From contig NC_007925.1 of NCBI RefSeq assembly GCF_000013745.1, positions 310,001 to 374,000 of the forward strand: a stretch of 64,000 nt of DNA. The letters run 5' to 3'. The translations under genes were made by a program, and so were the position numbers. The first letter of the stretch is position 1. Every line of letters starts with the position of its first letter. The notes under the pieces are model-generated. The model worked only from the letters and a program-made list of their open reading frames with translations. It made no database searches and was not told where the DNA came from. This DNA is from Rhodopseudomonas_A palustris_F. GTDB lineage: Bacteria; Pseudomonadota; Alphaproteobacteria; Rhizobiales; Xanthobacteraceae. Below are positions 1-8,133 of the stretch, piece after piece.

Positions 1-280
1 GTCGGCAGCTGGAACGACACATCGCGCAATGCGAGGCACTCAGATCGCTCACGGTGCGGCCTCTTCGCCGTGACGGTTCGCCCGGTTGCCGCGAGCCATC
101 AGGCCTGGCCACGCGAGCGGATCCAACAGGCGCCGCGAGAGACTCGGTTCATAACCCTACCCGGCCGCGACATCCATCATTTTGCGCAAGTTGGCCGGCA
201 AAGCCTCGTGGTTGCGTGCGCCTTACAGCTTCGCCTGAGCCTGGACGATTTTGTCCGCATCGCCGCATCGCATACACCGT

Positions 281-407
281 CGTCATCCTGAGGTGCCCGA
301 GCAAAGCGAGGGCCTCGAAGGATGCGGCCCCGGGCACCGCGATCGCGGCCATCCTTCGAGACACCCGGCCTCGCCCTCCGGGCTCCGCCGGGTTCCCCAG
401 GATGACG
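281..407. repeat. Dispersed palindromic repeat, family A
   Basis: The element starts with CGTCATCCTGAGG and ends with CCAGGATGACG, its near reverse complement. Inside, CGAAGGATGCGG pairs with CCATCCTTCG. The same layout recurs near 473, 22261, 22507, 22755 and 58340, always outside genes. Confidence 0.85.
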
Positions 408-472
408 CTCGAGCTGCAGGGCCTTCTCAGCCCGGAACGACTCCCTTCCCATCGCCGCAACGCATACACCGC

Positions 473-564
473 CCTCATCCTGAGGTGCCCGAGCAAAGCG
501 AGGGCCTCGAAGGATGCGGCTCCGGGCACCGCGATCGTGGCCATCCTTCGAGACGCCCGGCTTT
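473..564. repeat. Family A repeat, truncated at a parS-like site
   Basis: This copy matches the first family A copy through the CATCCTTCGAGACGCCCGGCTT part. It then stops exactly where the palindrome CGTTTCACGTGAAACA begins, so the right-hand arm (CTCAGGATGACG) is missing. Confidence 0.75.
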
Positions 565-580
565 CGTTTCACGTGAAACA
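565..580. other. parS-like ParB-binding site 1
   Basis: CGTTTCACGTGAAACA matches the widely conserved parS consensus TGTTTCACGTGAAACA at 15 of 16 positions. It lies 69 bases past the mnmG stop codon. Two more copies lie upstream of mnmG. Such sites are bound by ParB and cluster around the origin in bacterial chromosomes. Confidence 0.85.
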
Positions 581-648
581 ATGCGACCCGGAGACGGAGA
601 CAATGCGACCCGGCGGCCCCACCACGACGCGGATCGGCGGCGCCCGCC

Positions 649-2526
649 CTACCCGGCCGCCGAACCCGCCGGCTTCCTGCGCTGGTCTCGCCGCAGATAG
701 GCCGCCAGAATCCCCAGCGCCGCCGGCGTCAACCCGTCGAGACGGCCGGCCTGGCCCACCGTGCGCGGCCGGGCCTTTTCCAGTCTGCCGCGGGCCTCGT
801 TGGAGAGCCCCGGCACCAGGGCGTAGTCGATCTCGGTCAGTAACAGGCCCTCGTCGCGGCGAAAGCCTTCGACGTCGGCAGTCTGCCGCTTCAGATAGAC
901 GTCGTAAGTGGCGTCGATCTCCAGATGCGTGGCGATCGAGGGCTCGATCGCCGCCAATTCCGGCCAGATCGCCTCGACCCGCGCCCAATCCACCTCCGGA
1001 TAGGCCAGCAATTCGAACGCAGAGCGCCGCACTCCGTCGCGGTTCAGCGACAATCCGTGCTTGGCGGCCTGCGAAGGCGTAATCGCCAGCGATTGCGCCA
1101 GCGCCTTGGCCTGCGCCAGCGCCGCCATCTTGGCGGTGTGAAACTCTGTCCGCTCCGCGCCGACGCAGCCCAGCGCGATGCCCTGCCCGGTCAGCCGTTG
1201 ATCGGCGTTATCGGCGCGCAGCGTCAGGCGATATTCGGCGCGCGAGGTGAACATCCGGTACGGCTCGGTGATGCCACGGGTCACCAGATCGTCGATCATC
1301 ACCCCGAGATAGCCGTCGGCGCGGTCGAAAGCGATTTCGCCCCCGCCCGACGCCAGCAGCGCGGCGTTCAGCCCGGCGACCAGGCCCTGCGCCGCCGCCT
1401 CCTCATAGCCGGTGGTGCCGTTGATCTGGCCGGCCAGAAACAGCCCGCGCAATCGCTTGGCCTGCAGCGTCGGCTCGAGTTCGCGCGGATCGACATGGTC
1501 GTATTCGATCGCATAGCCCGGGCGGAGCATGGTGGTCCGCTGCAGCCCCGGAATCGTCGCCAGGATGGCGCGTTGCACCTCTTCGGGCAGCGAGGTGGAG
1601 ATGCCGTTGGGGTAGACCGTCGGATCGTCGAGTCCTTCCGGCTCCAAAAAGATCTGGTGGCCATCGCGATCGCCGAACCGGACGATCTTGTCCTCGATCG
1701 ACGGGCAATAGCGCGGCCCCGACGACTGGATCTGCCCGGAATACATCGGCGAACGATGCACATTGGCGCGGATCACCGCGTGGGTCGCGGGCGTGGTCCG
1801 GGTGATTCCGCATTCGATCTGCGGATTGGTTATTTTCTCCGTCAGGACGGAGAATGGCTCCGGCGGCTCGTCGCCGGGCTGCATCTCGACCGCCCCCCAG
1901 TCGATGGAGCGGCCGTCAAGCCGCGGCGGGGTGCCGGTCTTCAGCCGGCCCAGCGCAAAGCCCAGCCGTTCGAAGGATTTTGACAGTCCGAGCGCCGGGG
2001 CCTCGTCGATCCGCCCGGCCGGCCAGCTTCGCTCACCGAGATGGATCAGCCCGCGCAAAAAGGTGCCGGTGGTGATCACCACTGCGCCGGCGCCGAGTTC
2101 GCGGCCATCGGCCAGCCGAATCCCGGTAATGCGGCCGTCGGAGGTCAAAAGGTCGTCGGCTTCGGCTTCGACGACGCTAAGATGGGGTGTCGCCAGGATC
2201 AAAGCCTGCATCGCCGCGGCATAGAGCTTGCGATCGGCCTGGGCGCGGGGCCCGCGCACCGCCGGACCCTTGCGGCGATTGAGCATCCGGAACTGGATGC
2301 CGCCCTGGTCGGCGACGCGGCCCATCAACCCGTCGAGCGCGTCGACCTCGCGCACCAGATGGCCCTTGCCGAGCCCGCCGATCGCCGGATTGCACGACAT
2401 CGCGCCGACGGTGGCGAAGCGATGCGTGACCAGCGCGGTCGTGGCGCCAAGCCGCGCCGCGGCCGCCGCGGCTTCACAGCCGGCGTGGCCGCCGCCGATC
2501 ACGATGACGTCGAATGAAGTTTGCAT
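649..2526 (-). CDS. mnmG: tRNA uridine-5-carboxymethylaminomethyl modification enzyme MnmG
   Basis: MnmG (GidA) works with MnmE to install the (carboxymethyl)aminomethyl group at C5 of wobble U34 in certain tRNAs, using FAD, NADH, methylene-tetrahydrofolate and glycine or ammonium in the cytoplasm. The 625-residue protein has the usual length. The FAD Rossmann motif GGGHAGCEAA lies at residues 11-20, and the family signature GAMSCNPAIGGLGKGHL follows near residue 42. The C-terminal helical region that contacts MnmE is present. Its partner mnmE is the next gene upstream, about 700 bases away across a parS-bearing gap, so they are probably transcribed separately. Confidence 0.97.
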   Translation of the reverse strand: MQTSFDVIVIGGGHAGCEAAAAAARLGATTALVTHRFATVGAMSCNPAIGGLGKGHLVREVDALDGLMGRVADQGGIQFRMLNRRKGPAVRGPRAQADRKLYAAAMQALILATPHLSVVEAEADDLLTSDGRITGIRLADGRELGAGAVVITTGTFLRGLIHLGERSWPAGRIDEAPALGLSKSFERLGFALGRLKTGTPPRLDGRSIDWGAVEMQPGDEPPEPFSVLTEKITNPQIECGITRTTPATHAVIRANVHRSPMYSGQIQSSGPRYCPSIEDKIVRFGDRDGHQIFLEPEGLDDPTVYPNGISTSLPEEVQRAILATIPGLQRTTMLRPGYAIEYDHVDPRELEPTLQAKRLRGLFLAGQINGTTGYEEAAAQGLVAGLNAALLASGGGEIAFDRADGYLGVMIDDLVTRGITEPYRMFTSRAEYRLTLRADNADQRLTGQGIALGCVGAERTEFHTAKMAALAQAKALAQSLAITPSQAAKHGLSLNRDGVRRSAFELLAYPEVDWARVEAIWPELAAIEPSIATHLEIDATYDVYLKRQTADVEGFRRDEGLLLTEIDYALVPGLSNEARGRLEKARPRTVGQAGRLDGLTPAALGILAAYLRRDQRRKPAGSAAG

Positions 2527-2591
2527 GGCGGCGGTTGTATCGCGGCTGTGGAAAACCGGGAAGCCGGAAAATCGGATCGGCGTACCGATGC

Positions 2592-2607
2592 TGTTTCACG
2601 TGAAACA
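2592..2607. other. parS site 2 (perfect consensus)
   Basis: TGTTTCACGTGAAACA is identical to the 16-base parS consensus, and the symmetry extends one base on each side (CTG...CAG). It sits 65 bases upstream of the mnmG start codon, so ParB bound here could also affect the mnmG promoter; that last point is inference. Confidence 0.93.
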
Positions 2608-2771
2608 GAAGGTGCGGTTAGGGGCTCGCACGTCTCGCACGACACACCAACGGGCGCCATCCAACGGCCGACGGCGCAACGATTACGAACTCGCCGCCTT
2701 TGCGTCTGACCGGAAATGCGACCCTGCCTTTGGCAAAGGATCGGCGTATCGAAACCGCGCGCCCTCTCCGC

Positions 2772-2858
2772 GTCATGGGGCTTGTCCCGGGCAATCCACG
2801 GAAACAACCCACGCCTCGCCTGGTTGCCGTGGATGGCTGCGACAGGCGCGCCATGACG
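2772..2858. repeat. Degenerate family E palindromic repeat
   Basis: GTCATGGGGCTTGTCCCGGGCAATCC at the left and GTGGATGGCTGCGACAGGCGCGCCATGAC at the right are imperfect reverse complements. They resemble the clean family E copy after gpmA. Confidence 0.55.
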
Positions 2859-3179
2859 TGGTGAGCCAAGTGGCTGATCGGTTTCGCGGCCTTTTCAGTT
2901 AGGGCATTTTTCAATGGATTCTGAGTCACTCGCAGCCGACGCTGCTCGAGCCCCGGGATGACGGCCCGGGACTCTTGAAGCGCATCAATCGTAACCGAAA
3001 ATGCTCTAGCTCTCAGGATCAGGGTGCCAAGCATCGGGGCGCCAAGTCACGAATACCTTGCAAGACGGCGGTGGGCGACGCCGCGTTGCGGCTCTTCGGC
3101 TCCACCCTTCCTAAGTCGGCAAAGCCCCGGCTGGCGCAATTCAAGGCGCGTGACAATTCGGTTGGCCTTGTCTCGCTAA

Positions 3180-3195
3180 CGTTTCACGTGAAACA
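3180..3195. other. parS-like ParB-binding site 3
   Basis: CGTTTCACGTGAAACA, 15 of 16 matches to parS and identical to site 1, lies 47 bases downstream of the mnmE stop codon. Confidence 0.87.
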
Positions 3196-3242
3196 TAGAA
3201 TTGAAAATTCTATTCATTTTATAAAAAGTAAACAAAGAAATA

Positions 3243-4592
3243 TTACTTCCCGACACAAAACTCCCGGAAGATCACGTCCAAGATATCCTCGACGTCGACC
3301 CGGCCGAGCAATTGCCCGAGCCGGTGCGCTGCAATCCGCAACTCCTCCGCGATCAACTCGACCTGTTCCGGCAGGTCGATCGCCCTCCCCAGCGCGTCGG
3401 CGGTCTGCCGCAACAAGTCGCGGTGCCGGGCGCGGGTGATCAACGCCGACTCCCCGCCAAGATGCGCCGCGGCGAATTTTCCCAGCGCCGCGATCAATTC
3501 CGCCACGCCGCGGCCATTCGCCGCGGAGATCGAAAAGCACGGCCAGCCGGTGGCCGATAGCTCGCCCGTCGGCTCGCCCGCCACGTCGACCTTGTTGCGC
3601 ACCACCCAGAAGCCGTTCTGACCCTGCGCCATCCAGGCCCGCAACGCGTCCTCGCCGTCGCCCGCCGCCTGCGCATCCACCAGCCACAGCCGCAGATCGG
3701 CCTCGGCGGCGCGGCTCCTGGCGCGGCGCACGCCCTCCTGCTCGACCGGGTCGATCGCCTCGCGGATCCCGGCGGTGTCGATCACCGTCACCGGATAGCC
3801 GTCGAGATCGAGATGCACCTCGATGATATCGCGCGTGGTGCCGGCATGCGGCGACACGATCGCCACCTCGCGCCGCGCCAGCTGGTTCATCAGCGTGGAC
3901 TTGCCGACATTCGGCGGCCCGGTGATCGCCACCACCAAGCCGTCGCGCAGCTTTTCGCTGCGGCCCTCCTGCGCCAGCACGTCTTCGATCTCGTCGAGCA
4001 GGATTTCGATCTTGGCCTTGGCCGGCGCGATCAATTCGTCCGGCACGTCGCCCTCGTCGGCAAAATCGATCGCGGCTTCCACCAGCGCCGACGCCGCGAT
4101 GATCTCTCCGCGCCAGTCGCGCGCTCTGTCGCCGAGCAGGCCCTGCAACTGCCGCAGCGCCTGGCGGCGTTGCCGCTCGGTGTCGGCGTGGATCAGATCG
4201 TCGAGCCCTTCGGCTTCGGTGAGGTCGAGCTTGCCGTTCTCGAACGCCCGCCGGGTGAATTCGCCGGGCTCCGCAGCGCGCAAATTTTCGTTCGTGCCGA
4301 TCGCCGCGATCACCGCGCTCAGCACCGCGCGGCCGCCATGGATGTGAAACTCGGCGACGTCCTCGCCGGTGGCGCTCCGCGGCGCCGGAAACCACAGCAC
4401 GATGGCGTCGTCGATCGGCTGCGCGCTCGCGTCGTGCAACAGCGCGCGCATCGCCTGGCGCGGCGGCGGCAATCGTCCGGCGATTCGCTCGAGCACGATT
4501 GCGGCCTCAGGCCCCGACACCCGGACGATCGCCAGCGCCGCCGGCGGTCGGCCCGAGGATAATGCGAAGATGGTTTGCTGGCGCGAATGCAT
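3243..4592 (-). CDS. mnmE: tRNA modification GTPase MnmE
   Basis: MnmE (TrmE) is the GTPase half of the MnmE-MnmG complex that modifies U34 of tRNA. The 449-residue protein has the N-terminal tetrahydrofolate-binding domain at about 1-120, a helical domain, and an inserted Ras-like G domain at about 215-375. The P-loop GPPNVGKST is at 225-233, DTAG follows near 273 and NKVD near 336. It ends FCVGK; the catalytic cysteine of the usual C(I/L/V)GK tail is present. Rho lies upstream on the same strand but is separated by a likely terminator. Confidence 0.97.
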   Translation of the reverse strand: MHSRQQTIFALSSGRPPAALAIVRVSGPEAAIVLERIAGRLPPPRQAMRALLHDASAQPIDDAIVLWFPAPRSATGEDVAEFHIHGGRAVLSAVIAAIGTNENLRAAEPGEFTRRAFENGKLDLTEAEGLDDLIHADTERQRRQALRQLQGLLGDRARDWRGEIIAASALVEAAIDFADEGDVPDELIAPAKAKIEILLDEIEDVLAQEGRSEKLRDGLVVAITGPPNVGKSTLMNQLARREVAIVSPHAGTTRDIIEVHLDLDGYPVTVIDTAGIREAIDPVEQEGVRRARSRAAEADLRLWLVDAQAAGDGEDALRAWMAQGQNGFWVVRNKVDVAGEPTGELSATGWPCFSISAANGRGVAELIAALGKFAAAHLGGESALITRARHRDLLRQTADALGRAIDLPEQVELIAEELRIAAHRLGQLLGRVDVEDILDVIFREFCVGK

Positions 4593-4658
4593 CGCCTATT
4601 TGGCGGCGCGCCTCACCCGACGCAACGAAAATGCGGCGGATTATCACCCGGCACGAAA

Positions 4659-4680
4659 AAATCGGCGAAAACGCCGATTT
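4659..4680 (-). terminator. Probable intrinsic terminator downstream of rho
   Basis: Read on the minus strand, AAATCGGCG-TTTT-CGCCGATTT forms a nine-base-pair stem followed by a T run (TTTTTTCG). It lies about 170 bases past the rho stop and before mnmE, so it would stop rho transcripts. Confidence 0.65.
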
Positions 4681-4849
4681 CATCAATATCGTCAGACACT
4701 TAAGGAGAGTAACGGCAGCTCATTACGGCGCCCAGCGCCGCTGCTCCGTTCACTGCCCCAGGTTTGCCGCAACATTTCCGACGCGGTCTGCGGCGTCAAA
4801 AAACCAAGCCGACGGACCGCGCAAACGATCCATCGGCCTGGCCAGCTTG

Positions 4850-6115
4850 TCAGGTGTTCATCGATTCGAAGAACTCGGCGTTGTTCTTGGTGTTGCGCAG
4901 CTTGTCGAGCAGGAAGTCGATCGCATCCATCGTGCCCATCGGGTTGAGGATGCGGCGCAGCACGTACATCTTCTTCAACAGTTGCGGATCGGTGATCAGC
5001 TCTTCCTTGCGCGTGCCCGACCGCGAGATATCGATCGCCGGGAAGGTGCGCTTGTCCGAGACCTTGCGATCAAGGATCAGCTCGGAGTTGCCGGTGCCCT
5101 TGAACTCTTCGAAGATCACTTCGTCCATCCGCGAGCCGGTATCGACCAGCGCGGTGGCGATGATGGTGAGCGAGCCGCCCTCTTCGATGTTGCGCGCGGC
5201 ACCGAAGAAACGCTTCGGCCGCTGCAGCGCGTTGGCGTCGACACCGCCGGTCAGCACCTTGCCGGACGACGGCACGACGGTGTTGTAGGCGCGGCCGAGC
5301 CGGGTGATCGAGTCGAGAAGAATCACCACGTCGCGGCCGTGTTCGACCAGACGCTTGGCCTTCTCGATCACCATCTCGGCGACCTGAACGTGACGCACCG
5401 CGGGCTCGTCGAAAGTCGAGGACACCACCTCACCCTTCACCGAGCGCTGCATGTCGGTGACTTCTTCCGGCCGTTCGTCGATCAACAGCACGATCAGATA
5501 GCATTCCGGATGATTGGCGGTGATCGAATGCGCGATGTTCTGCATCAGCACGGTCTTGCCGGTGCGCGGCGGTGCCACGATCAGCGCGCGCTGGCCCTTG
5601 CCGATCGGCGCCACGATGTCGATGACGCGCGCCGACAAATCCTTGCGGCTGGAATCTTCCAGCTCGAGCCGGAAGCGTTGGTCCGGAAACAGCGGCGTCA
5701 GATTGTCGAAATTGACCTTGTGCTTGGACTTTTCCGGGTCCTCGAAATTCAGCGTGTTGACCTTGAGCAGCGCGAAGTAGCGCTCGCCTTCCTTCGGGCT
5801 GCGGATATGGCCCTCGATGGTGTCGCCGGTGCGCAGCCCGAAGCGGCGGATCTGCGACGGCGACACGTAGATGTCGTCCGGACCGGGTAGATAATTCGCA
5901 TCCGGCGAACGCAGAAAGCCGAAGCCGTCGGAGAGAACCTCGACAACGCCTTCGCCGATGATGTCGGTTTCCTTGATCGCCAACTGCTTGAGGCTGGCAA
6001 ACATCAGCTCCTGCTTGCGCATCGTGCTGGCGTTTTCGACCCCGAGTTCTTCGGCGAACGACACCAGTTCGGCCGGCGTCTTCGCCTTGAGGTCTTGAAG
6101 CTTCATTTCCCGCAT
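4850..6115 (-). CDS. rho: Transcription termination factor Rho
   Basis: Rho is the hexameric RNA-dependent ATPase that ends transcription at C-rich rut sites. The 421-residue protein has the usual length and parts: an N-terminal helical domain at about 1-48, a cold-shock-like RNA-binding domain at about 51-125 (GFGFLRS near 64), and a RecA-like ATPase with P-loop APPRTGKT at 181-188. The Q- and R-loop regions include TGGVDANALQRPKRFFGAAR. The start could be the first ATG or MKLQ three codons later. The leader between hemJ and rho is pyrimidine-rich on the transcribed strand, which would suit Rho autoregulation. Confidence 0.97.
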   Translation of the reverse strand: MREMKLQDLKAKTPAELVSFAEELGVENASTMRKQELMFASLKQLAIKETDIIGEGVVEVLSDGFGFLRSPDANYLPGPDDIYVSPSQIRRFGLRTGDTIEGHIRSPKEGERYFALLKVNTLNFEDPEKSKHKVNFDNLTPLFPDQRFRLELEDSSRKDLSARVIDIVAPIGKGQRALIVAPPRTGKTVLMQNIAHSITANHPECYLIVLLIDERPEEVTDMQRSVKGEVVSSTFDEPAVRHVQVAEMVIEKAKRLVEHGRDVVILLDSITRLGRAYNTVVPSSGKVLTGGVDANALQRPKRFFGAARNIEEGGSLTIIATALVDTGSRMDEVIFEEFKGTGNSELILDRKVSDKRTFPAIDISRSGTRKEELITDPQLLKKMYVLRRILNPMGTMDAIDFLLDKLRNTKNNAEFFESMNT

Positions 6116-6403
6116 TGGGAGGATCCTGTGGAAAAACGGAGAGGGATGGCGAGGGAGTTCAACGACGCGAACGCCAGAAAGATCAGGAAAGTCCGCAGGT
6201 CTTGAGGCAGGAAGTCTCGAGGCAGGAAGTCTTGGCCAACGGAAGGTGCCGGGAGGGGGCTTCGAACCTTAAGAGGCGGCCGGTCAAACAACCAAACCGG
6301 AGTGCGCCTGCATCCGCCTGCGTGGGTGGGATGGCTGCAATATAGAAAATCGAACGCCGCGACGCAAGAAATTCCCCACGCCGCGCCAAACCCCGCTGCA
6401 GGG
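6116..6403 (-). promoter_or_regulatory. rho leader with C/U-rich tandem repeat, possible rut site
   Basis: Two copies of a 14-base unit, GACTTCCTGCCTC-like on the transcribed strand, follow each other with a 15-base period at 6204-6232. The RNA around them reads mostly pyrimidines with many YC steps and little G. Rho is known to attenuate its own mRNA in several bacteria, so this could be its own loading site. No hairpin explains the repeat. Confidence 0.4.
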
Positions 6404-6835
6404 CTACGGCTTGATCACCACCAAAATCACCGCGGCGATCATCAGCAGCGTCGGAACCTCGTTGATAATGCGATAGAATTTGTGGCTTCGCGTGTTCCGG
6501 TCGGCGGCGAAATCGCGCACGTAGCGGCCCATCATGAGGTGGATCACGGTCATCAGCACCACGGCGGCGAGCTTGCCGTGAAACCAGCCGTCCATCAGAA
6601 AACCGCGGTCCCAGGCGATGTACAACCCGGCCGCCCAGGCCGCCAGCATCGCCGGGGTCATGATCGCCTTGTAGAGCCGGCGTTCCATGATCTTGAAGGT
6701 TTCGGATTGTTTCGATCCGACCGTGGCCGTGCAGTGGTAGACGAACAATCGCGGCATGTAGAGCATGCCGGCCATCCAGGAAATCACCGCGATGATGTGA
6801 AACGCCTTCGCCCAGGGGTAGATCAGCTCGGCCAT
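6404..6835 (-). CDS. hemJ: Protoporphyrinogen IX oxidase HemJ (CopD-like membrane protein)
   Basis: HemJ is the oxygen-independent-type protoporphyrinogen oxidase found in most proteobacteria lacking HemG or HemY. It acts in the inner membrane in heme synthesis. The 143-residue protein has four hydrophobic segments and the conserved histidine in the first (AFHIIAVISWMAGMLYMPRLFVYH). The C terminus carries KFYRIINEVPTLLMIAAVILV. I chose the ATG giving MAELIYPW because the longer upstream frame adds 59 residues unlike the family. It is the last minus-strand gene before the proposed origin; hemE, often next to the origin in related genomes, is not present here. Confidence 0.9.
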   Translation of the reverse strand: MAELIYPWAKAFHIIAVISWMAGMLYMPRLFVYHCTATVGSKQSETFKIMERRLYKAIMTPAMLAAWAAGLYIAWDRGFLMDGWFHGKLAAVVLMTVIHLMMGRYVRDFAADRNTRSHKFYRIINEVPTLLMIAAVILVVIKP

Positions 6836-7296
6836 CAGAACTCTCACTGCGGTGCCTGGCCGCTCGACTTTTTTCGAACTGCTCGGAACGCCATGCCTAA
6901 CATGGGCATTATCGGAATGCTTGAAGAACGAGTTCTCCGCAAGCCATCCTTTTCTAAAACAATAGTTATAGATTCTTAGGTTAGAGTCTAAGTGGCAGTG
7001 GATTAGGCCCACGCAACACGATCCGGAATTGTCCCGGGTTTGTGCACAGCGGGCGGGAGTTTTCCCAGCCCTCCACAGCCGGCAGGAATCGCCAGAGCCT
7101 CAGCGACTTGCCGGCCGTCTTGGCTGTCTTATCAAGAGACAAGCCGAGATAACCCCGCTACCATCCCGATCGACCCCCGATACGATCCCCGCAAGGAGTC
7201 CTGTGTAGAAAATTCCGGCTTATCCCGGGAGCCCTGCCGCCGAGGCCGCGAGCGCCCGAACGCCCCACAGTGATTCACAGGATATACAGGCTTATG
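6836..7296. other. Candidate chromosomal replication origin (oriC)
   Basis: About 460 bases between divergent hemJ and ppsR. An AT-rich patch near 6950-6992 stands out from the G+C-rich surroundings and has two GANTC sites (6971, 6984) inside the palindrome CTTAG-N8-CTAAG. Several nonamers resemble the DnaA box TTATCCACA at 7 of 9 positions: TTATCAAGA (7129), TTCTACACA on the minus strand (7202-7210) and TGATTCACA (7271). In Caulobacter the origin lies beside the ppsR homologue, with rho and heme genes on the other side. Genes on both sides point away from this gap. No perfect DnaA box was seen. Confidence 0.6.
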
Positions 7297-8133
7297 ATGC
7301 CCACCGACGGCAGCTATTTTCACCTTCATCTGGTGTCCGATTCGACCGGCGAGACTCTGATCACGGTGTCGCGCGCGGTGGCGGCGCAATACGCCAATGT
7401 CAGCCCGGTCGAACATGTTTATCCCTTGGTGCGCAGCCAGAAGCAGCTCGACCGGGTGTTGACCGAGATCGAGGAAGCTCCCGGCATCGTGCTGTTCACC
7501 CTGCTGGAAAAGGATCTGGTGGGGCGGCTCGAGGCGAAGTGCGAGGAAATCAACATTCCGAGCCTGTCGATCATCGGGCCGGTGATGCAGCTGTTCCAGG
7601 CCTATCTCGGCTCCTCCACGACCGGCCGGGTCGGCGCCCAGCACACCTTGAACGCAGAATATTTCAAGCGCATCGACGCGTTGAATTATTCGATGATCCA
7701 CGACGACGGGCAGCACGTCGAAGGCCTGGAAGACGCCGACGTGGTGCTGGTCGGGGTGTCGCGCACCTCGAAGACCCCGACCTCGATCTATCTCGCCAAT
7801 CGCGGCATCCGCACCGCGAACGTGCCGCTGGTGCCCGGCATCGCGATTCCGCACCAGCTCGAAACCCTGACCAAACCGCTGGTGGTCAGCCTGCACGCCA
7901 CGCCGGAGCGGCTGATCCAGGTCCGGCAGAACCGGCTGCTCTCGATGGGCGCCACGGTCGGCAACGAGGATTACATCGATCGGCAGTCGGTCAACGACGA
8001 AGTCTCGTTCGCCCGCAGGCTGAGCGCCAAATACGGCTGGGCGTTGCTCGAAGTCACAAGGCGTTCGATCGAGGAAACCGCGGCCGCGGTGATGAAACTG
8101 TTGGCCGACCGGCAGCGGCAGCGGCAGGAATGA
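7297..8133 (+). CDS. ppsR: Putative pyruvate, phosphate dikinase / PEP synthase regulatory kinase-phosphorylase
   Basis: DUF299 proteins phosphorylate and dephosphorylate a threonine of pyruvate phosphate dikinase or PEP synthase and so switch it off and on with energy state. The 278-residue protein has the family P-loop-like motif GVSRTSKTPTS near residue 155 and the N-terminal HLHLVSDSTGET signature. I chose the ATG giving MPTDGSY; an ATG one codon earlier and a GTG nine codons earlier are possible. The stop codon overlaps the maf start (ATGA), so the two are translationally coupled. It is the first rightward gene after the proposed origin. Confidence 0.93.
   Translation: MPTDGSYFHLHLVSDSTGETLITVSRAVAAQYANVSPVEHVYPLVRSQKQLDRVLTEIEEAPGIVLFTLLEKDLVGRLEAKCEEINIPSLSIIGPVMQLFQAYLGSSTTGRVGAQHTLNAEYFKRIDALNYSMIHDDGQHVEGLEDADVVLVGVSRTSKTPTSIYLANRGIRTANVPLVPGIAIPHQLETLTKPLVVSLHATPERLIQVRQNRLLSMGATVGNEDYIDRQSVNDEVSFARRLSAKYGWALLEVTRRSIEETAAAVMKLLADRQRQRQE

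Larger units (their letters stand above)
1..648. other. Intergenic region after mnmG: repeats, no convincing gene
   Basis: No reading frame here looks like a real protein; the open frames are translations of palindromic repeats. It holds one complete and one truncated copy of a dispersed repeat (family A) and a parS-like palindrome. In most alphaproteobacteria rsmG, parA and parB follow mnmG on this strand, but no RsmG-like frame is seen. The last minus-strand codons at the left edge could be the start of another gene, but too little is visible to name it. Confidence 0.6.
2527..3242. other. Intergenic region between mnmE and mnmG with two parS sites
   Basis: About 700 bases with no convincing gene; the open frames have no recognisable protein features. 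It holds two parS-like palindromes, a degenerate family E repeat and half of a family B repeat (CCCCGGGATGACGGCC near 2951). The last 80 bases before the mnmE stop are AT-rich (TTTTATAAAAAGTAAACAAA near 3217). Confidence 0.7.

Noticed and set aside
1..60. A minus-strand end fragment reading LALRDVSFQLP, like the start of an ABC transporter ATPase
   Set aside because: Only about 16 residues fit and no start codon is clear, so it cannot be called a gene from this window.
177..581. A minus-strand frame starting MFHVKR after mnmG, where rsmG would be expected
   Set aside because: The first residues are only the translated parS palindrome and the rest is the translated family A repeat; no methyltransferase motif is present.
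2521..3034. Several 60-220 codon frames in the mnmE-mnmG gap
   Set aside because: They overlap each other on both strands, are rich in Arg and Pro and show no ribosome site or protein family.
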